A stretch of 41,286 nt of DNA, from positions 122,501 through 163,786 of the forward strand of contig BNZI01000001.1 of NCBI GenBank assembly GCA_026000945.1, in the 5' to 3' direction. This DNA comes from Clostridia bacterium. GTDB taxonomy: Bacteria > Bacillota > Clostridia > Lachnospirales > Lachnospiraceae. The number at the start of each line of letters is the position of its first letter. Position 1 is the stretch's first letter. The position numbers were made by a program, and so were the translations under genes. The notes beneath the pieces are model-generated. The model ran no database searches and was not told where the DNA came from. It worked only from the letters and a program-made list of their open reading frames with translations. Below, piece after piece: positions 20,732 to 28,613 of the stretch.

Positions 20732-21262
20732 ATGCCATTTCGTACTAGAGGTCTTCGGGGTTGTGTTTTAGAAGAATGGATTACACGAACGAACCTAGTT
20801 TATCAAGAGGAGTCCTTGGCCTTAGTGCAAAAAATTCCTACCCCGATAAAACCAATGGAAATTAATCCAATAAAACGCAATATTACCTTAGCATATTTTG
20901 AACAAAAAAGTACGGTAGATTATTTGGGAGTGGTACAGGGCGTACCGATATGCTTTGATGCAAAGGAAAGCAAGTCTTTAACCTATATGTTAGGAAATGT
21001 GCATGCTCATCAAATGGATTTTATGACTCAATTTGAAGAACAAAAGGGAATTTCTTTTATCTTATTGCGATATACAGAAAAAGAAGAAATGTATTATCTT
21101 CCTTTTACTTTTTTGAAAAAAGTTTGGGATAGGATGCAAACGGGTGGAAGAAAAAGTTTTACTTATGAGGAATTGGATGTAAACTATCGAGTATATACCA
21201 AGGGTAGATATTTAGTTCATTATCTGGAAAATTTACAAAGGGATTTAGAAAATAGAGAATAA
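20732..21262 (+). CDS. recU: RecU-type Holliday junction resolvase
   Basis: 176 aa. RecU cleaves four-way DNA junctions in recombination and chromosome separation in Firmicutes. The core ITLAYFEQKSTVDYLG, then PICFDAKESKS, matches the RecU nuclease motif (Asp63, Asp76, Lys78). The second acid is Asp where Bacillus has Glu. HQMDFMTQFEEQKGISFILL and the aromatic YYLPFTFL follow as in the family. It is shorter at the N-terminus than B. subtilis RecU. GGGAG lies 8 bases before the ATG. No ponA/pbp neighbour is present, unlike in Bacillus. Confidence 0.85.
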   Translation: MPFRTRGLRGCVLEEWITRTNLVYQEESLALVQKIPTPIKPMEINPIKRNITLAYFEQKSTVDYLGVVQGVPICFDAKESKSLTYMLGNVHAHQMDFMTQFEEQKGISFILLRYTEKEEMYYLPFTFLKKVWDRMQTGGRKSFTYEELDVNYRVYTKGRYLVHYLENLQRDLENRE

Positions 21263-21274
21263 GAATTTGTTTTA

Positions 21275-21430
21275 AGTATCTCAAAACGAGAAGAAGTTTG
21301 CGTAGTATTTTTCTCTTTTACACGAAGAGGTGACGCAGGAATACTGAATGTATTTCAAGAAATTCAGGCACTGTAGGAGGAAAAGTAGGCCATAAATTCT
21401 CCTGCAAGTGAGATACTAAACAGGTTCTAA
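21275..21430 (+). repeat. intergenic repeat, inner module (copy R1)
   Basis: This non-coding stretch between recU and the alcohol dehydrogenase gene matches 35176-35360. Shared blocks are TTTTTCTC, ACACRAAGAGGT, CAGGA, GTATTTCAAGRAAT, CACTGTAGGAGG/CATTGTAGGAGG and CTTAAACAGG/ACTAAACAGG. It can form nested stems: TTTTACA (21316-21322) with TGTAGGA (21372-21378), and CTGAAT with ATTCAG around a GTATTTCAAG loop. The paired bases differ between copies while pairing is kept. It lacks the outer inverted repeats of the larger copy. Confidence 0.7.
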
Positions 21431-21470
21431 GATAGCTTGGATATGCTTTATATAGCAGAAAGGGAAGATA

Positions 21471-22649
21471 GTGAAAAATTTTGTTTATCATACACCAACC
21501 AAAGTAGTATTTGGCAAGAATACAGAAACACAAGTGGGGGAATTGATTAAAGAAGAATCTGGTAAGAAAGTTTTAGTACATTATGGAAGTGAAAGTGCAA
21601 AAAAATCAGGATTACTAGACAGAGTATGTGATTCTTTGAAAAAGTCTGGTGTAGATTATATATCTTTGGGGGGCGTAGTAGCTAATCCAAGATTATCTAA
21701 GGTTTATGAAGGAATTGATTTATGCAAAAAAGAAGGTGTAGATTTTATTCTAGCAGTAGGCGGTGGAAGTGTTATTGATTCTGCCAAAGCAATTTCCTAT
21801 GGGGTTGCCAATCCGGGAGATGTTTGGGATTTTTTTGAATGGACAAGAGAAGTAGAGGCTGCTTTACCTGTAGCTTGTATTTTAACGATTGCAGCGGCAG
21901 GTAGTGAAATGAGTAATTCTGCGGTTATTACAAATGAAGAAAAGCAGTTAAAACGAGGTGTTAGTACACCATTTGGACGTTGCCGTTTTTCTATTTTGAA
22001 TCCTGAATTGACTTATACTTTACCTGATTATCAAGTACAGTGTGGCGTGACGGATATGATGATGCATACGATGGAGCGTTATTTTTCTTCGGTGAAGACG
22101 ATGCAAGTGACAGATGCTTTAGCAGAGTCTCTACTGAAAACAATCATGAAAAATGCTTTGCTTGCTAAAAAAAATCCGAATGATTACGAGGCGAAGGCAG
22201 AATTGATGTGGGCAGGAACTTTGGCACATAATGGATTGACGGGATGCGGAGGCGGTGGAGATTGGGCTACCCATTCTTTGCAGCATGAATTAGGTGCTTT
22301 ATTTGATGTTGCTCATGGAGCAGGTTTGGCAGCAATTTGGGGTAGTTGGGCAAGATATGTATATAAAAAGGATGTCAATCGTTTTGTACAATTTGCTGTA
22401 AATGTGATGGATGTGGAAAATGATCCAAGTGATCCAGAAAAGACGGCTTTGGCAGGTATTGAGGCAATGGAGAAATTTTATCAAGCGATAGGTATGCCTA
22501 TTCGTATAAAAGACTTTGGTATTGATATTACGGAAGAACAAATTCAAACAATGGCAAAAAAATGTAGTATGGACGATAGTCGTGATGTAGGAGATTTTTA
22601 TTCGCTAAAAATGGCAGATATGATTAAGATTTATACTGCTGCGAAATAA
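21471..22649 (+). CDS. iron-containing alcohol dehydrogenase, butanol dehydrogenase type
   Basis: 392 aa, family III (iron-dependent) alcohol dehydrogenase, close to the NAD(P)H-dependent butanol dehydrogenases (BdhA/YugJ). N-terminal YHTPTKVVFGKNTE and VLVHYGSESAKKSG are characteristic. The cofactor loop is GGGSVIDSAKAI (about residue 98). The metal ligands are expected in CGVTDMMMHTMERYF and in the HELGALFDVAHGAGLA region (His residues). It reduces short-chain aldehydes or oxidises alcohols in fermentative redox balance. GTG at 21471 has AGGGAAG upstream. It stands alone, with non-coding DNA on both sides. Confidence 0.92.
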   Translation: MKNFVYHTPTKVVFGKNTETQVGELIKEESGKKVLVHYGSESAKKSGLLDRVCDSLKKSGVDYISLGGVVANPRLSKVYEGIDLCKKEGVDFILAVGGGSVIDSAKAISYGVANPGDVWDFFEWTREVEAALPVACILTIAAAGSEMSNSAVITNEEKQLKRGVSTPFGRCRFSILNPELTYTLPDYQVQCGVTDMMMHTMERYFSSVKTMQVTDALAESLLKTIMKNALLAKKNPNDYEAKAELMWAGTLAHNGLTGCGGGGDWATHSLQHELGALFDVAHGAGLAAIWGSWARYVYKKDVNRFVQFAVNVMDVENDPSDPEKTALAGIEAMEKFYQAIGMPIRIKDFGIDITEEQIQTMAKKCSMDDSRDVGDFYSLKMADMIKIYTAAK

Positions 22650-22706
22650 TAAGATAAAAGCGTATCGTATGATTAATGTGAAAAATTACCCAGTATGTTG
22701 TAAAGC

Positions 22707-22812
22707 TTCTCGCATTCGTTATGGAGAGCTCAGATGAAGAGAGCATTCAAACCTCTATTACCTGATCAAGCGAAAGATGTATACTGCTTATCTATCATGA
22801 GACATGCGAGAA
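22707..22812. other. inverted repeat in the gap before sdaAB
   Basis: TTCTCGCAT (22707-22715) is perfectly inverted as ATGCGAGAA (22804-22812), enclosing 88 bases without a gene. Its right arm overlaps the edge of the repeat element at 22790-22976. It could close a structured RNA; no family was recognised. Confidence 0.35.
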
Positions 22813-22976
22813 TCTAGGATGTGTTTACTCGATCACTGGCACCTATATTTTAGTAGGTTTCGTTTGTGCTGGTCTACATTAATTTTCTTGAAATACACAG
22901 GTATATTTACAGAAAATTGATCTGTGAGGCGAAAAATCTACTCAATATTTGACTATTGCAGATAGTGTGAACATAC
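22790..22976 (-). repeat. intergenic inverted-repeat element (copy R3)
   Basis: Read on the minus strand, TGTTCACACTATCTGC, then AATATTGAGTAGATTTTTCG, then GTGTATTTCAAGAAAAT matches 35096-35200. It continues directly into AAACCTACT-AAAATATAGGT-GCC, CGAGTA, CCTAG and ATGATAGAT, matching 35373-35430. The inner ~165 bases of the larger copy are missing. The ends are imperfect inverted repeats of each other, a layout like a miniature non-autonomous element. No coding potential is seen. Confidence 0.7.
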
Positions 22977-22977
22977 T
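22949..22977 (+). promoter_or_regulatory. promoter-like sequence in the repeat end upstream of sdaAB
   Basis: TTGACT (22949-22954), 17 bases, CATACT (22972-22977), pointing out of the repeat toward sdaAB 117 bases away. This fits a sigma-A promoter (5/6 and 4/6 matches). If used, sdaAB transcription would start from the repeat. Confidence 0.45.
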
Positions 22978-23093
22978 CTAGGTAAGACGATTGTTTTTTT
23001 GATTACAACGTATGGTAAAACAAGGATTCTTGCTTTTAGACTCGAGGGATATACCGATTGACAAAATTCTAACGAATGAAATGGGGGGTCAAG

Positions 23094-23762
23094 ATGGTCT
23101 ATAGCATGTTTGATATTATTGGTCCAAATATGATTGGACCGTCTAGTTCTCATACTGCAGGAGCTTTAAAAATTGCATTGTTAGCCTATAAAATGATGAA
23201 GCATCCGATTAAAAAAGTAAAATTTATTTTATATGGATCTTTTGCCAGAACTTATCAAGGACATGGTACAGATCGAGCACTTTTAAGTGGAATTTTAGGA
23301 TTTAGGGAAGATGATGCCCGGATTCGGGATTCTTTTGAATGGGCGAAAAAAACAAAAATAGAATATGAATTTCAAATCAATACAGATAGAAACGATTTTC
23401 ATCCCAATACAGTGGAAATTTTTGTTTGGGACGAGCAAGAAAAAAAGATGGTAATTAGGGGAGAATCTATCGGCGGCGGAGCAGCTAGGATTGTGCAGAT
23501 CAATCAAGTAGATGTTGCTTTGACGGGAGATTATCCTACTTTATTGATTCAACAAAAAGATGAACCCGGAGTATTGGCTTATATTACGCAATGTTTGAAT
23601 AAATTTCATATTAACATTGCTACGGTAAAATTATATCGAGAGAATAAAGGAAAAATGGCCTATACAATTATTGAAACGGATGAAAAAATACCAGAAGATG
23701 CTTTGATTTTATTGGAACAATGTTCACAAATTGCTACTGTTCAGTTTTTAACTGTATCTTAA
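23094..23762 (+). CDS. sdaAB: L-serine dehydratase, beta subunit
   Basis: 222 aa. With SdaAA it deaminates L-serine to pyruvate and ammonia, using an oxygen-sensitive 4Fe-4S cluster. The start MVYSMFDIIGPNMIGPSSSHTAGALK is the family signature. GRGESIGGGAARI-type sequence (RGESIGGGAARI) lies near residue 130. An ACT domain ends the protein (PGVLAYITQCLNKFHINIATVKL). ATG 23094 is preferred over ATG 23076 because GGGGGG (23083-23088) gives correct spacing and the protein starts as the family does. A 382-base gap separates it from sdaAA, wider than usual. Confidence 0.94.
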   Translation: MVYSMFDIIGPNMIGPSSSHTAGALKIALLAYKMMKHPIKKVKFILYGSFARTYQGHGTDRALLSGILGFREDDARIRDSFEWAKKTKIEYEFQINTDRNDFHPNTVEIFVWDEQEKKMVIRGESIGGGAARIVQINQVDVALTGDYPTLLIQQKDEPGVLAYITQCLNKFHINIATVKLYRENKGKMAYTIIETDEKIPEDALILLEQCSQIATVQFLTVS

Positions 23763-24144
23763 TATAGCTTAGTAAAAAATTTTCTTGTATTAGCCGAGAT
23801 CGTTAGATGTCAAAATATCAGAAGATATTCAGCGATGGAATAATGATCTTGAGCGAGAATTTCATACTTTAAATGGCAAATAAGCAAAAGGTAAGTGGGG
23901 AGTGCTGAAATCCTCAATGCTATATGAGTTTATGCACAGAATTTGACAAGGCAGTTCATGTGCATGCCAAAGCACATTCAAATTGGTGCGACCATGGTTT
24001 GATCACGCTTCGTTAAGTGTAAGAGTGACTAAGATACAGGATTGGCTTCGTTTCGTTAAATAATTAAGTTAAAAAATAGAATACAAAATTCAGGGCGACT
24101 TTCAAGCCTTTTTGTATAAATAAACATATTGAAGGTAGGATAAA
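23763..24144 (+). other. non-coding gap between sdaAB and sdaAA
   Basis: 382 bases without a convincing gene. Visible are a small hairpin ATGTGC / GCACAT (23958-23963 with 23972-23977) and AAGTGTAAGAGTGACTAAG-ATACAGG near 24015-24041. The latter resembles the end of the intergenic repeat module at 35331-35353 (AAGTGTAAGTGAGAACTTAAACAGG). An RBS-like GAAGGTAGG lies just before sdaAA. Confidence 0.5.
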
Positions 24145-25029
24145 ATGGATTTTACTAATGGACAGGAATTATTAGCTTTATGCGAAGAGCAAGAAGGTTC
24201 AATTTCTCAAATTATGCAAAAAAGAGAAAATTTTCTTTTTCCTGCTCAAGTGGAATTCAGTGATGAAAAATTAGAAAAAGCATATCATGTGATGAAAGAC
24301 GCTGCAAAAGCAGCTATTATTCAGCCTAGAGTTTCCATGGGAGAACTGTTAGGAGGAGAAGCACAAAAGCTATTTACTCACTTAAAAAGCTCCTTATGTG
24401 GGAATCTAATCAGCAAAGCTGTAATGTATGCGATGGGAACTTTGGAAGTGAATACTTCTATGGGTTTGATCGTGGCAGCCCCTACAGCAGGTGCTTCCGG
24501 AGTATTACCTGGAGTACTTTTGTCTTTAGAAGAAGAAAAAAATATAGAAAAAAAAGTAATTTTAAATGGTTTGAGAAATGCCTCTGCGATTGGTTACCTC
24601 ATTGCGAGGAATGCTTCAGTTTCTGGAGCGCAAGGAGGATGTCAGGCAGAAGTAGGTTCTGCCTCTGCTATGGCGGCTTCTGCTATTGTAGAAATTTTAG
24701 GGGGAAGTCCGGCAGATTGTTTGTCGGCGGCAGCTACAGCATTAATGAATATTATGGGGCTAATTTGTGACCCGATAGGTGGCCTAGTAGAAGTACCTTG
24801 TCAAAAACGAAACGCTATGGGTGTAAGCAACGCTTTTGTTAGTGCGGAAATTACTTTAGCAGGAATTTCTTCTATTATTCCTTTTGATGAAGTAGTGGAG
24901 GCAATGAAGCAAGTGGGTGATCATTTGCCGTATCAATATAAAGAAACCGCTTTAGGCGGTGTGGCAATTAGTCCTACGGCTTGTCAGTTAAAAAAATCCG
25001 GAAGATGTGTTACCACGAGAATAGATTAA
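24145..25029 (+). CDS. sdaAA: L-serine dehydratase, alpha subunit
   Basis: 294 aa, the usual length for the separate alpha subunit. It carries the catalytic site and the Fe-S cluster cysteines. These are expected in GAQGGCQAEVGSASAM, in LICDPIGGLVEVPCQKRN, and possibly in the C-terminal TACQLKKSGRC. The glycine-rich AAPTAGASGVLPGVLLS is also characteristic. GAAGGTAGG precedes the ATG. The VanW-like gene follows after 22 bases, so the two may share a transcript. Confidence 0.95.
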   Translation: MDFTNGQELLALCEEQEGSISQIMQKRENFLFPAQVEFSDEKLEKAYHVMKDAAKAAIIQPRVSMGELLGGEAQKLFTHLKSSLCGNLISKAVMYAMGTLEVNTSMGLIVAAPTAGASGVLPGVLLSLEEEKNIEKKVILNGLRNASAIGYLIARNASVSGAQGGCQAEVGSASAMAASAIVEILGGSPADCLSAAATALMNIMGLICDPIGGLVEVPCQKRNAMGVSNAFVSAEITLAGISSIIPFDEVVEAMKQVGDHLPYQYKETALGGVAISPTACQLKKSGRCVTTRID

Positions 25030-25051
25030 AAGAAATGGGAGGGTGGACAAT

Positions 25052-26608
25052 ATGAACGCTGATCAGAAGAACCGAAAAATGGATACTGTATCTACAAGCC
25101 AACCTCTTGGTAGAGAAAAAAAGAAAAAAAAGATACAATTATATTATATACGAATATTCGCAATTTTGCTCATTGCAGCAACTGCTGTTTTTGGTATTTA
25201 TCTCTTGAGTTTAACGAATTTTGGTTCTGTTATCTCTAAGAGTAGTCTTTCGATTAATGGGATCAATCTACAAGGAATGGGCAGAGAAGAAGCCAAACTT
25301 ACTGTCATGGAAGAAATGGCATGGAATCTTCGAGTTAGCTATTTAGGTAAAGAGTATCCTGTTAGTAATTTGTTTGAACAGATTTTGGATAAAAAGTTAG
25401 ATGAAATCTATGCTGCTGAAGAGCAAAAGGCTTATGTGTTGGAAGTAAAGGAAATTCAAAATTACATAGAACGAGAAGTAACTTACCTTGCTGCCTTATG
25501 GGATGTTCCGGCAAAAAATGCGGGCTTAGAGAGCTATGATCCTACAACAAACAAGTTTATTATTGGAAAAGAACAGCCAGGAGTAATACTAGATCAATTA
25601 GCTCTTGCAAAAGATATTGAAAATGTTTTGCTGGCTAAAGATTATCAAGCGATAATTGAAGCAAAAGAAGTGGACGTTTCTCCTGAATTTACGAAAGAAG
25701 AAGTAGAGAAGAAATATCAAATTATTGGTACTTTTACGACAAAAACAACAAAAAATTCTGATCGTAATGAAAATATTTCTTTGGCTTCTAAAGCAATTAA
25801 TGGAAAAATAATAGAAAAAGGTGAATCATTTTCTATTAATGAGGCTACAGGGGAAAGAACGCCTGAAAAAGGTTATAAACCAGCGGGGGCCTATGTCAAT
25901 GGCGTATTAGTAGAAGAACCGGGCGGAGGAGTGTGCCAAGTTTCTTCTACACTTTATAATGCTTTGATTTTTGGAGGAATAAAGACAGTAGAACGCCATG
26001 CGCATAGTTTTGAACCAAGTTATGTAATTCCTGGAGAAGATGCTATGATCAGCTATCCGGATTTAGATATGATTTTTGAAAATAATACCATAGATTCCTT
26101 AGGAATTTTGGCTTCGTTGCAGGGAACAACATTGACCATTTCACTTTATGGTATACCTTTGTTAGAAGAGGGTGTAACTCGGGAAATGTATACGGAATTG
26201 CGTAGTAAATATCCAGAACCGAAACCTACTTATATTGAAAATTCATCTTTATCTTACGGAGAACAAAAAGTAAAAAGTAAAGGTACAGAAGGTACGGCAT
26301 ATATTACGTATTTAATTGAAAAAAAAGATGGAGAAGTTATTTCTAAACAAGAACTTCATAATAGCATTTATAAAGGAAAAGCAGCTGTGATTTATCGAAA
26401 TACGAAGGCACCAGCACCAGCTACTACATCTCCACAGGTCAAGACATCTGAAGCGTTTGCTACAACAGATCCTACGAAGGTAACACAAAATCAAAATGAA
26501 TCTTCATCTGAAAATACAGTACCTCCTACTAGTGCTGTGACGATAGATACACAAGCTGTTGCTTCGCAAGTGCAACCTCCTGCATCTTCTGAGGTAGCTG
26601 AGGAATAG
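25052..26608 (+). CDS. VanW-family membrane-anchored cell-envelope protein with G5-like domain
   Basis: 518 aa. A basic N-terminus (GREKKKKK) is followed by one membrane helix (about residues 30-52), so the body is outside the cell. Residues about 65-200 fit peptidoglycan-binding-4 type repeats (SSLSINGINLQGMGREEA). The VanW domain spans about 230-370 with EKGESFSINEATGERTPEKG and GGGVCQVSSTLYNAL. A G5-like domain follows (YGEQKVKSKGTEGTAYITY), then a Pro/Thr/Ser-rich tail. ATG 25052 is chosen for its GGGAGGG RBS (25037-25043). The role is probably envelope remodelling. VanW domains are widespread, so this is not evidence of vancomycin resistance. Confidence 0.85.
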   Translation: MNADQKNRKMDTVSTSQPLGREKKKKKIQLYYIRIFAILLIAATAVFGIYLLSLTNFGSVISKSSLSINGINLQGMGREEAKLTVMEEMAWNLRVSYLGKEYPVSNLFEQILDKKLDEIYAAEEQKAYVLEVKEIQNYIEREVTYLAALWDVPAKNAGLESYDPTTNKFIIGKEQPGVILDQLALAKDIENVLLAKDYQAIIEAKEVDVSPEFTKEEVEKKYQIIGTFTTKTTKNSDRNENISLASKAINGKIIEKGESFSINEATGERTPEKGYKPAGAYVNGVLVEEPGGGVCQVSSTLYNALIFGGIKTVERHAHSFEPSYVIPGEDAMISYPDLDMIFENNTIDSLGILASLQGTTLTISLYGIPLLEEGVTREMYTELRSKYPEPKPTYIENSSLSYGEQKVKSKGTEGTAYITYLIEKKDGEVISKQELHNSIYKGKAAVIYRNTKAPAPATTSPQVKTSEAFATTDPTKVTQNQNESSSENTVPPTSAVTIDTQAVASQVQPPASSEVAEE

Positions 26609-28372
26609 TTAATTCTTGATTGTCAATGAGTTTGAACCGTATTGTTTTTGATATAAATCATGATAATAACTGCGGTTTTGTAGTAACTCTTGATGGGTTC
26701 CTTTTTCAATAATTTCTCCTTTTTTCATGACTAAGATTTGATTTGCTTGCTCAATAGTAGATAAACGGTGTGCAACGATAAAACTCATTCTACCTTGCAT
26801 GAGTTTGTAAAAAGCGAGTTGCACCCGTTTTTCGGTGTAAGCATCTAAAGAACTGGTTGCTTCATCTAGAATTAAAACTGCTGGATTTTTCATCATAACA
26901 CGGGCTAAGCAAAGAAGCTGTTTTTCTCCCGCTGATAAGTTGTTTCCGAATGAGGATAATTTTGTATCATATTTTTGCGGAAGGTGTTCTATCCATTCAT
27001 GTATATTCATTATATTCGCTATTTTTTTCACTTCGGGTAATGTTGCCTCAGGGTTTCCGTAAGCAATATTTTCAAAAATTGTACCTTCAAAAATCCAGCT
27101 ATCTTGTAGAACTACACCAAAAAAATGATACAGTTGCGTTTTGGGTATTTGCCTAATATTGATTCCATTGAGGGCGATTTCCCCTTTTTGAACTTCATAA
27201 AATCTTAATATGAGAGAAAGTAGAGTACTTTTTCCGCATCCTGTTTCTCCTACAATAGCAATTTTTTCTGTACCTTGTGCTTGAAAATGAATATCTTTTA
27301 AAAAAGGTTCCTCGGGACTATAGGAAAAATGGACTTTTTGAAAAGAGAGTGAAGAAATTTTTGTGGAGGGTGCTAAAAGAGGGCAGTAATCTTGTTTATC
27401 TTCTTCTTTTTCTGCTAACAAAGCGAAGACTCTTTTTCCACTGGCTAGTGTGTTTTGTAGTTCACTAAATATTTCTGCTATTTCGTTAAAAGGTTTGGTA
27501 TACTGTTTGGTGTAAGCCAAAAGGCTAGATAGTTGTCCTATGCTAAGCAGACCGTTGAAGGCATGTATTCCTCCAAATAAAACGATGACGGCATAAAGTA
27601 GAGCATTGATGAAACGAGTAACAGGGTTCGTCAAGGAAGAATAAAATTGAGCATTTAGACCAATTTCATGGAGGACTTGGTTTTTTTGTTCAAAAAGATT
27701 TTGGCATTGTGTTTCATAAGAAAATAATTTCACGATATGATGGTTGCTGATCATTTCTTCTAGATAAGCACTCATTTCACCATAACTTTGAGCTTGTTTT
27801 TGGAAATGGTGAGATGTTTTTTTGCTGATCCATGAAGCAGAAAACAAAGGCAGAGGACTAAGAATACAAAACAAGAATATCGCTGGCGGATAAATATCAG
27901 CTAAAAAAAACAAAATACCTAAGATAGTCATGCACGCAGAAAAAGCACCAGATAACCCTTGTGAGATACCTTGAGAAATTTGGTTCATGTCTTGCGTGAT
28001 TCTATTGATTAAATCACCATAGGATTTTTGCTGGATAATAGATAAAGGCAGATGTAAGTAGTGCTTAAATAAATGTGAGCGTAAATGGAAGGTAATCTGA
28101 TAACTTAACTGCTGGACACATAAAGAGAGCAAATGTTGAAAAAAAAAGGATAAGGAAAACAAGAGGAATAACATCTGAGCTATTTTTTGCAAAGAAAGAA
28201 AATCAACTTTTTGTGCTTCTTTCATCAAATCAATCGCTTGTCCGATTTGTAGAGGAATGGATAACTGGCATAAAGTAGACAAAGCGGAAAAAAGAAAAAT
28301 TAAAAGTATAAATAAAAAATTTTTTCTGGGATAAAAAAAGAGAGAAAACCAATTTTTAGGTGAGGATATCAT
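26609..28372 (-). CDS. ABC exporter, fused permease and ATPase (MsbA/MdlB-like)
   Basis: 587 aa half-transporter. About six membrane helices fill residues 15-310. The ATPase domain has Walker A GETGCGKST (about 375), the signature LSAGEKQLLCLAR, Walker B AVLILDEATSSLD and the switch AHRLST. Such proteins export drugs, lipids or peptides as dimers; this one stands alone, so it would act as a homodimer or with a partner elsewhere. The Q-loop region reads FGVVLQDSWIFEGTIFENIA. The start has a GAGGG RBS and a very good promoter upstream. Its stop codon directly abuts the stop codon of the VanW-like gene, leaving no room for a separate terminator. Confidence 0.93.
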   Translation of the reverse strand: MISSPKNWFSLFFYPRKNFLFILLIFLFSALSTLCQLSIPLQIGQAIDLMKEAQKVDFLSLQKIAQMLFLLFSLSFFFQHLLSLCVQQLSYQITFHLRSHLFKHYLHLPLSIIQQKSYGDLINRITQDMNQISQGISQGLSGAFSACMTILGILFFLADIYPPAIFLFCILSPLPLFSASWISKKTSHHFQKQAQSYGEMSAYLEEMISNHHIVKLFSYETQCQNLFEQKNQVLHEIGLNAQFYSSLTNPVTRFINALLYAVIVLFGGIHAFNGLLSIGQLSSLLAYTKQYTKPFNEIAEIFSELQNTLASGKRVFALLAEKEEDKQDYCPLLAPSTKISSLSFQKVHFSYSPEEPFLKDIHFQAQGTEKIAIVGETGCGKSTLLSLILRFYEVQKGEIALNGINIRQIPKTQLYHFFGVVLQDSWIFEGTIFENIAYGNPEATLPEVKKIANIMNIHEWIEHLPQKYDTKLSSFGNNLSAGEKQLLCLARVMMKNPAVLILDEATSSLDAYTEKRVQLAFYKLMQGRMSFIVAHRLSTIEQANQILVMKKGEIIEKGTHQELLQNRSYYHDLYQKQYGSNSLTIKN

Positions 28373-28438
28373 CTGTTTAGCCCTCTTGAATAGGAATGAA
28401 TGAATTTAGTGGGATGATAGATATTTTTTGTATTTCTT

Positions 28439-28467
28439 ACTATAACAAACAAAATTGTTTTCGTCAA
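28439..28467 (-). promoter_or_regulatory. sigma-A promoter of the ABC exporter
   Basis: On the minus strand, TTGACG (28467-28462), a 17-base spacer and TATAGT (28444-28439), each 5/6 to consensus, lie about 67 bases before the start codon. The intervening leader is short and shows no riboswitch. Confidence 0.75.
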
Positions 28468-28548
28468 GGCTTTATGAAAAAAGTGGTTTCTAAATTCGGT
28501 AAAATGATATACAATACACTTTTAGGATTATTTATCGTTTAACTTGAA

Positions 28549-28554
28549 TATAAT
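28549..28554 (+). promoter_or_regulatory. -10 box of the dnaG-rpoD promoter
   Basis: A perfect TATAAT with TG four bases upstream (TTGAATATAAT), 59 bases before dnaG. No good -35 lies at the right distance, so it may act as an extended -10 type promoter. This is tentative. Confidence 0.45.
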
Positions 28555-28613
28555 ATAGGTACAAGATTACCGTTGACTTCAGGGATCTGTTTTCCTAATG
28601 AGGATGAATGAAA

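Noticed and set aside
25052..26608. Vancomycin-resistance gene because of the VanW domain.
   Set aside because: No vanH/A/X/R/S genes are nearby, and VanW domains are common in ordinary clostridial envelope proteins.
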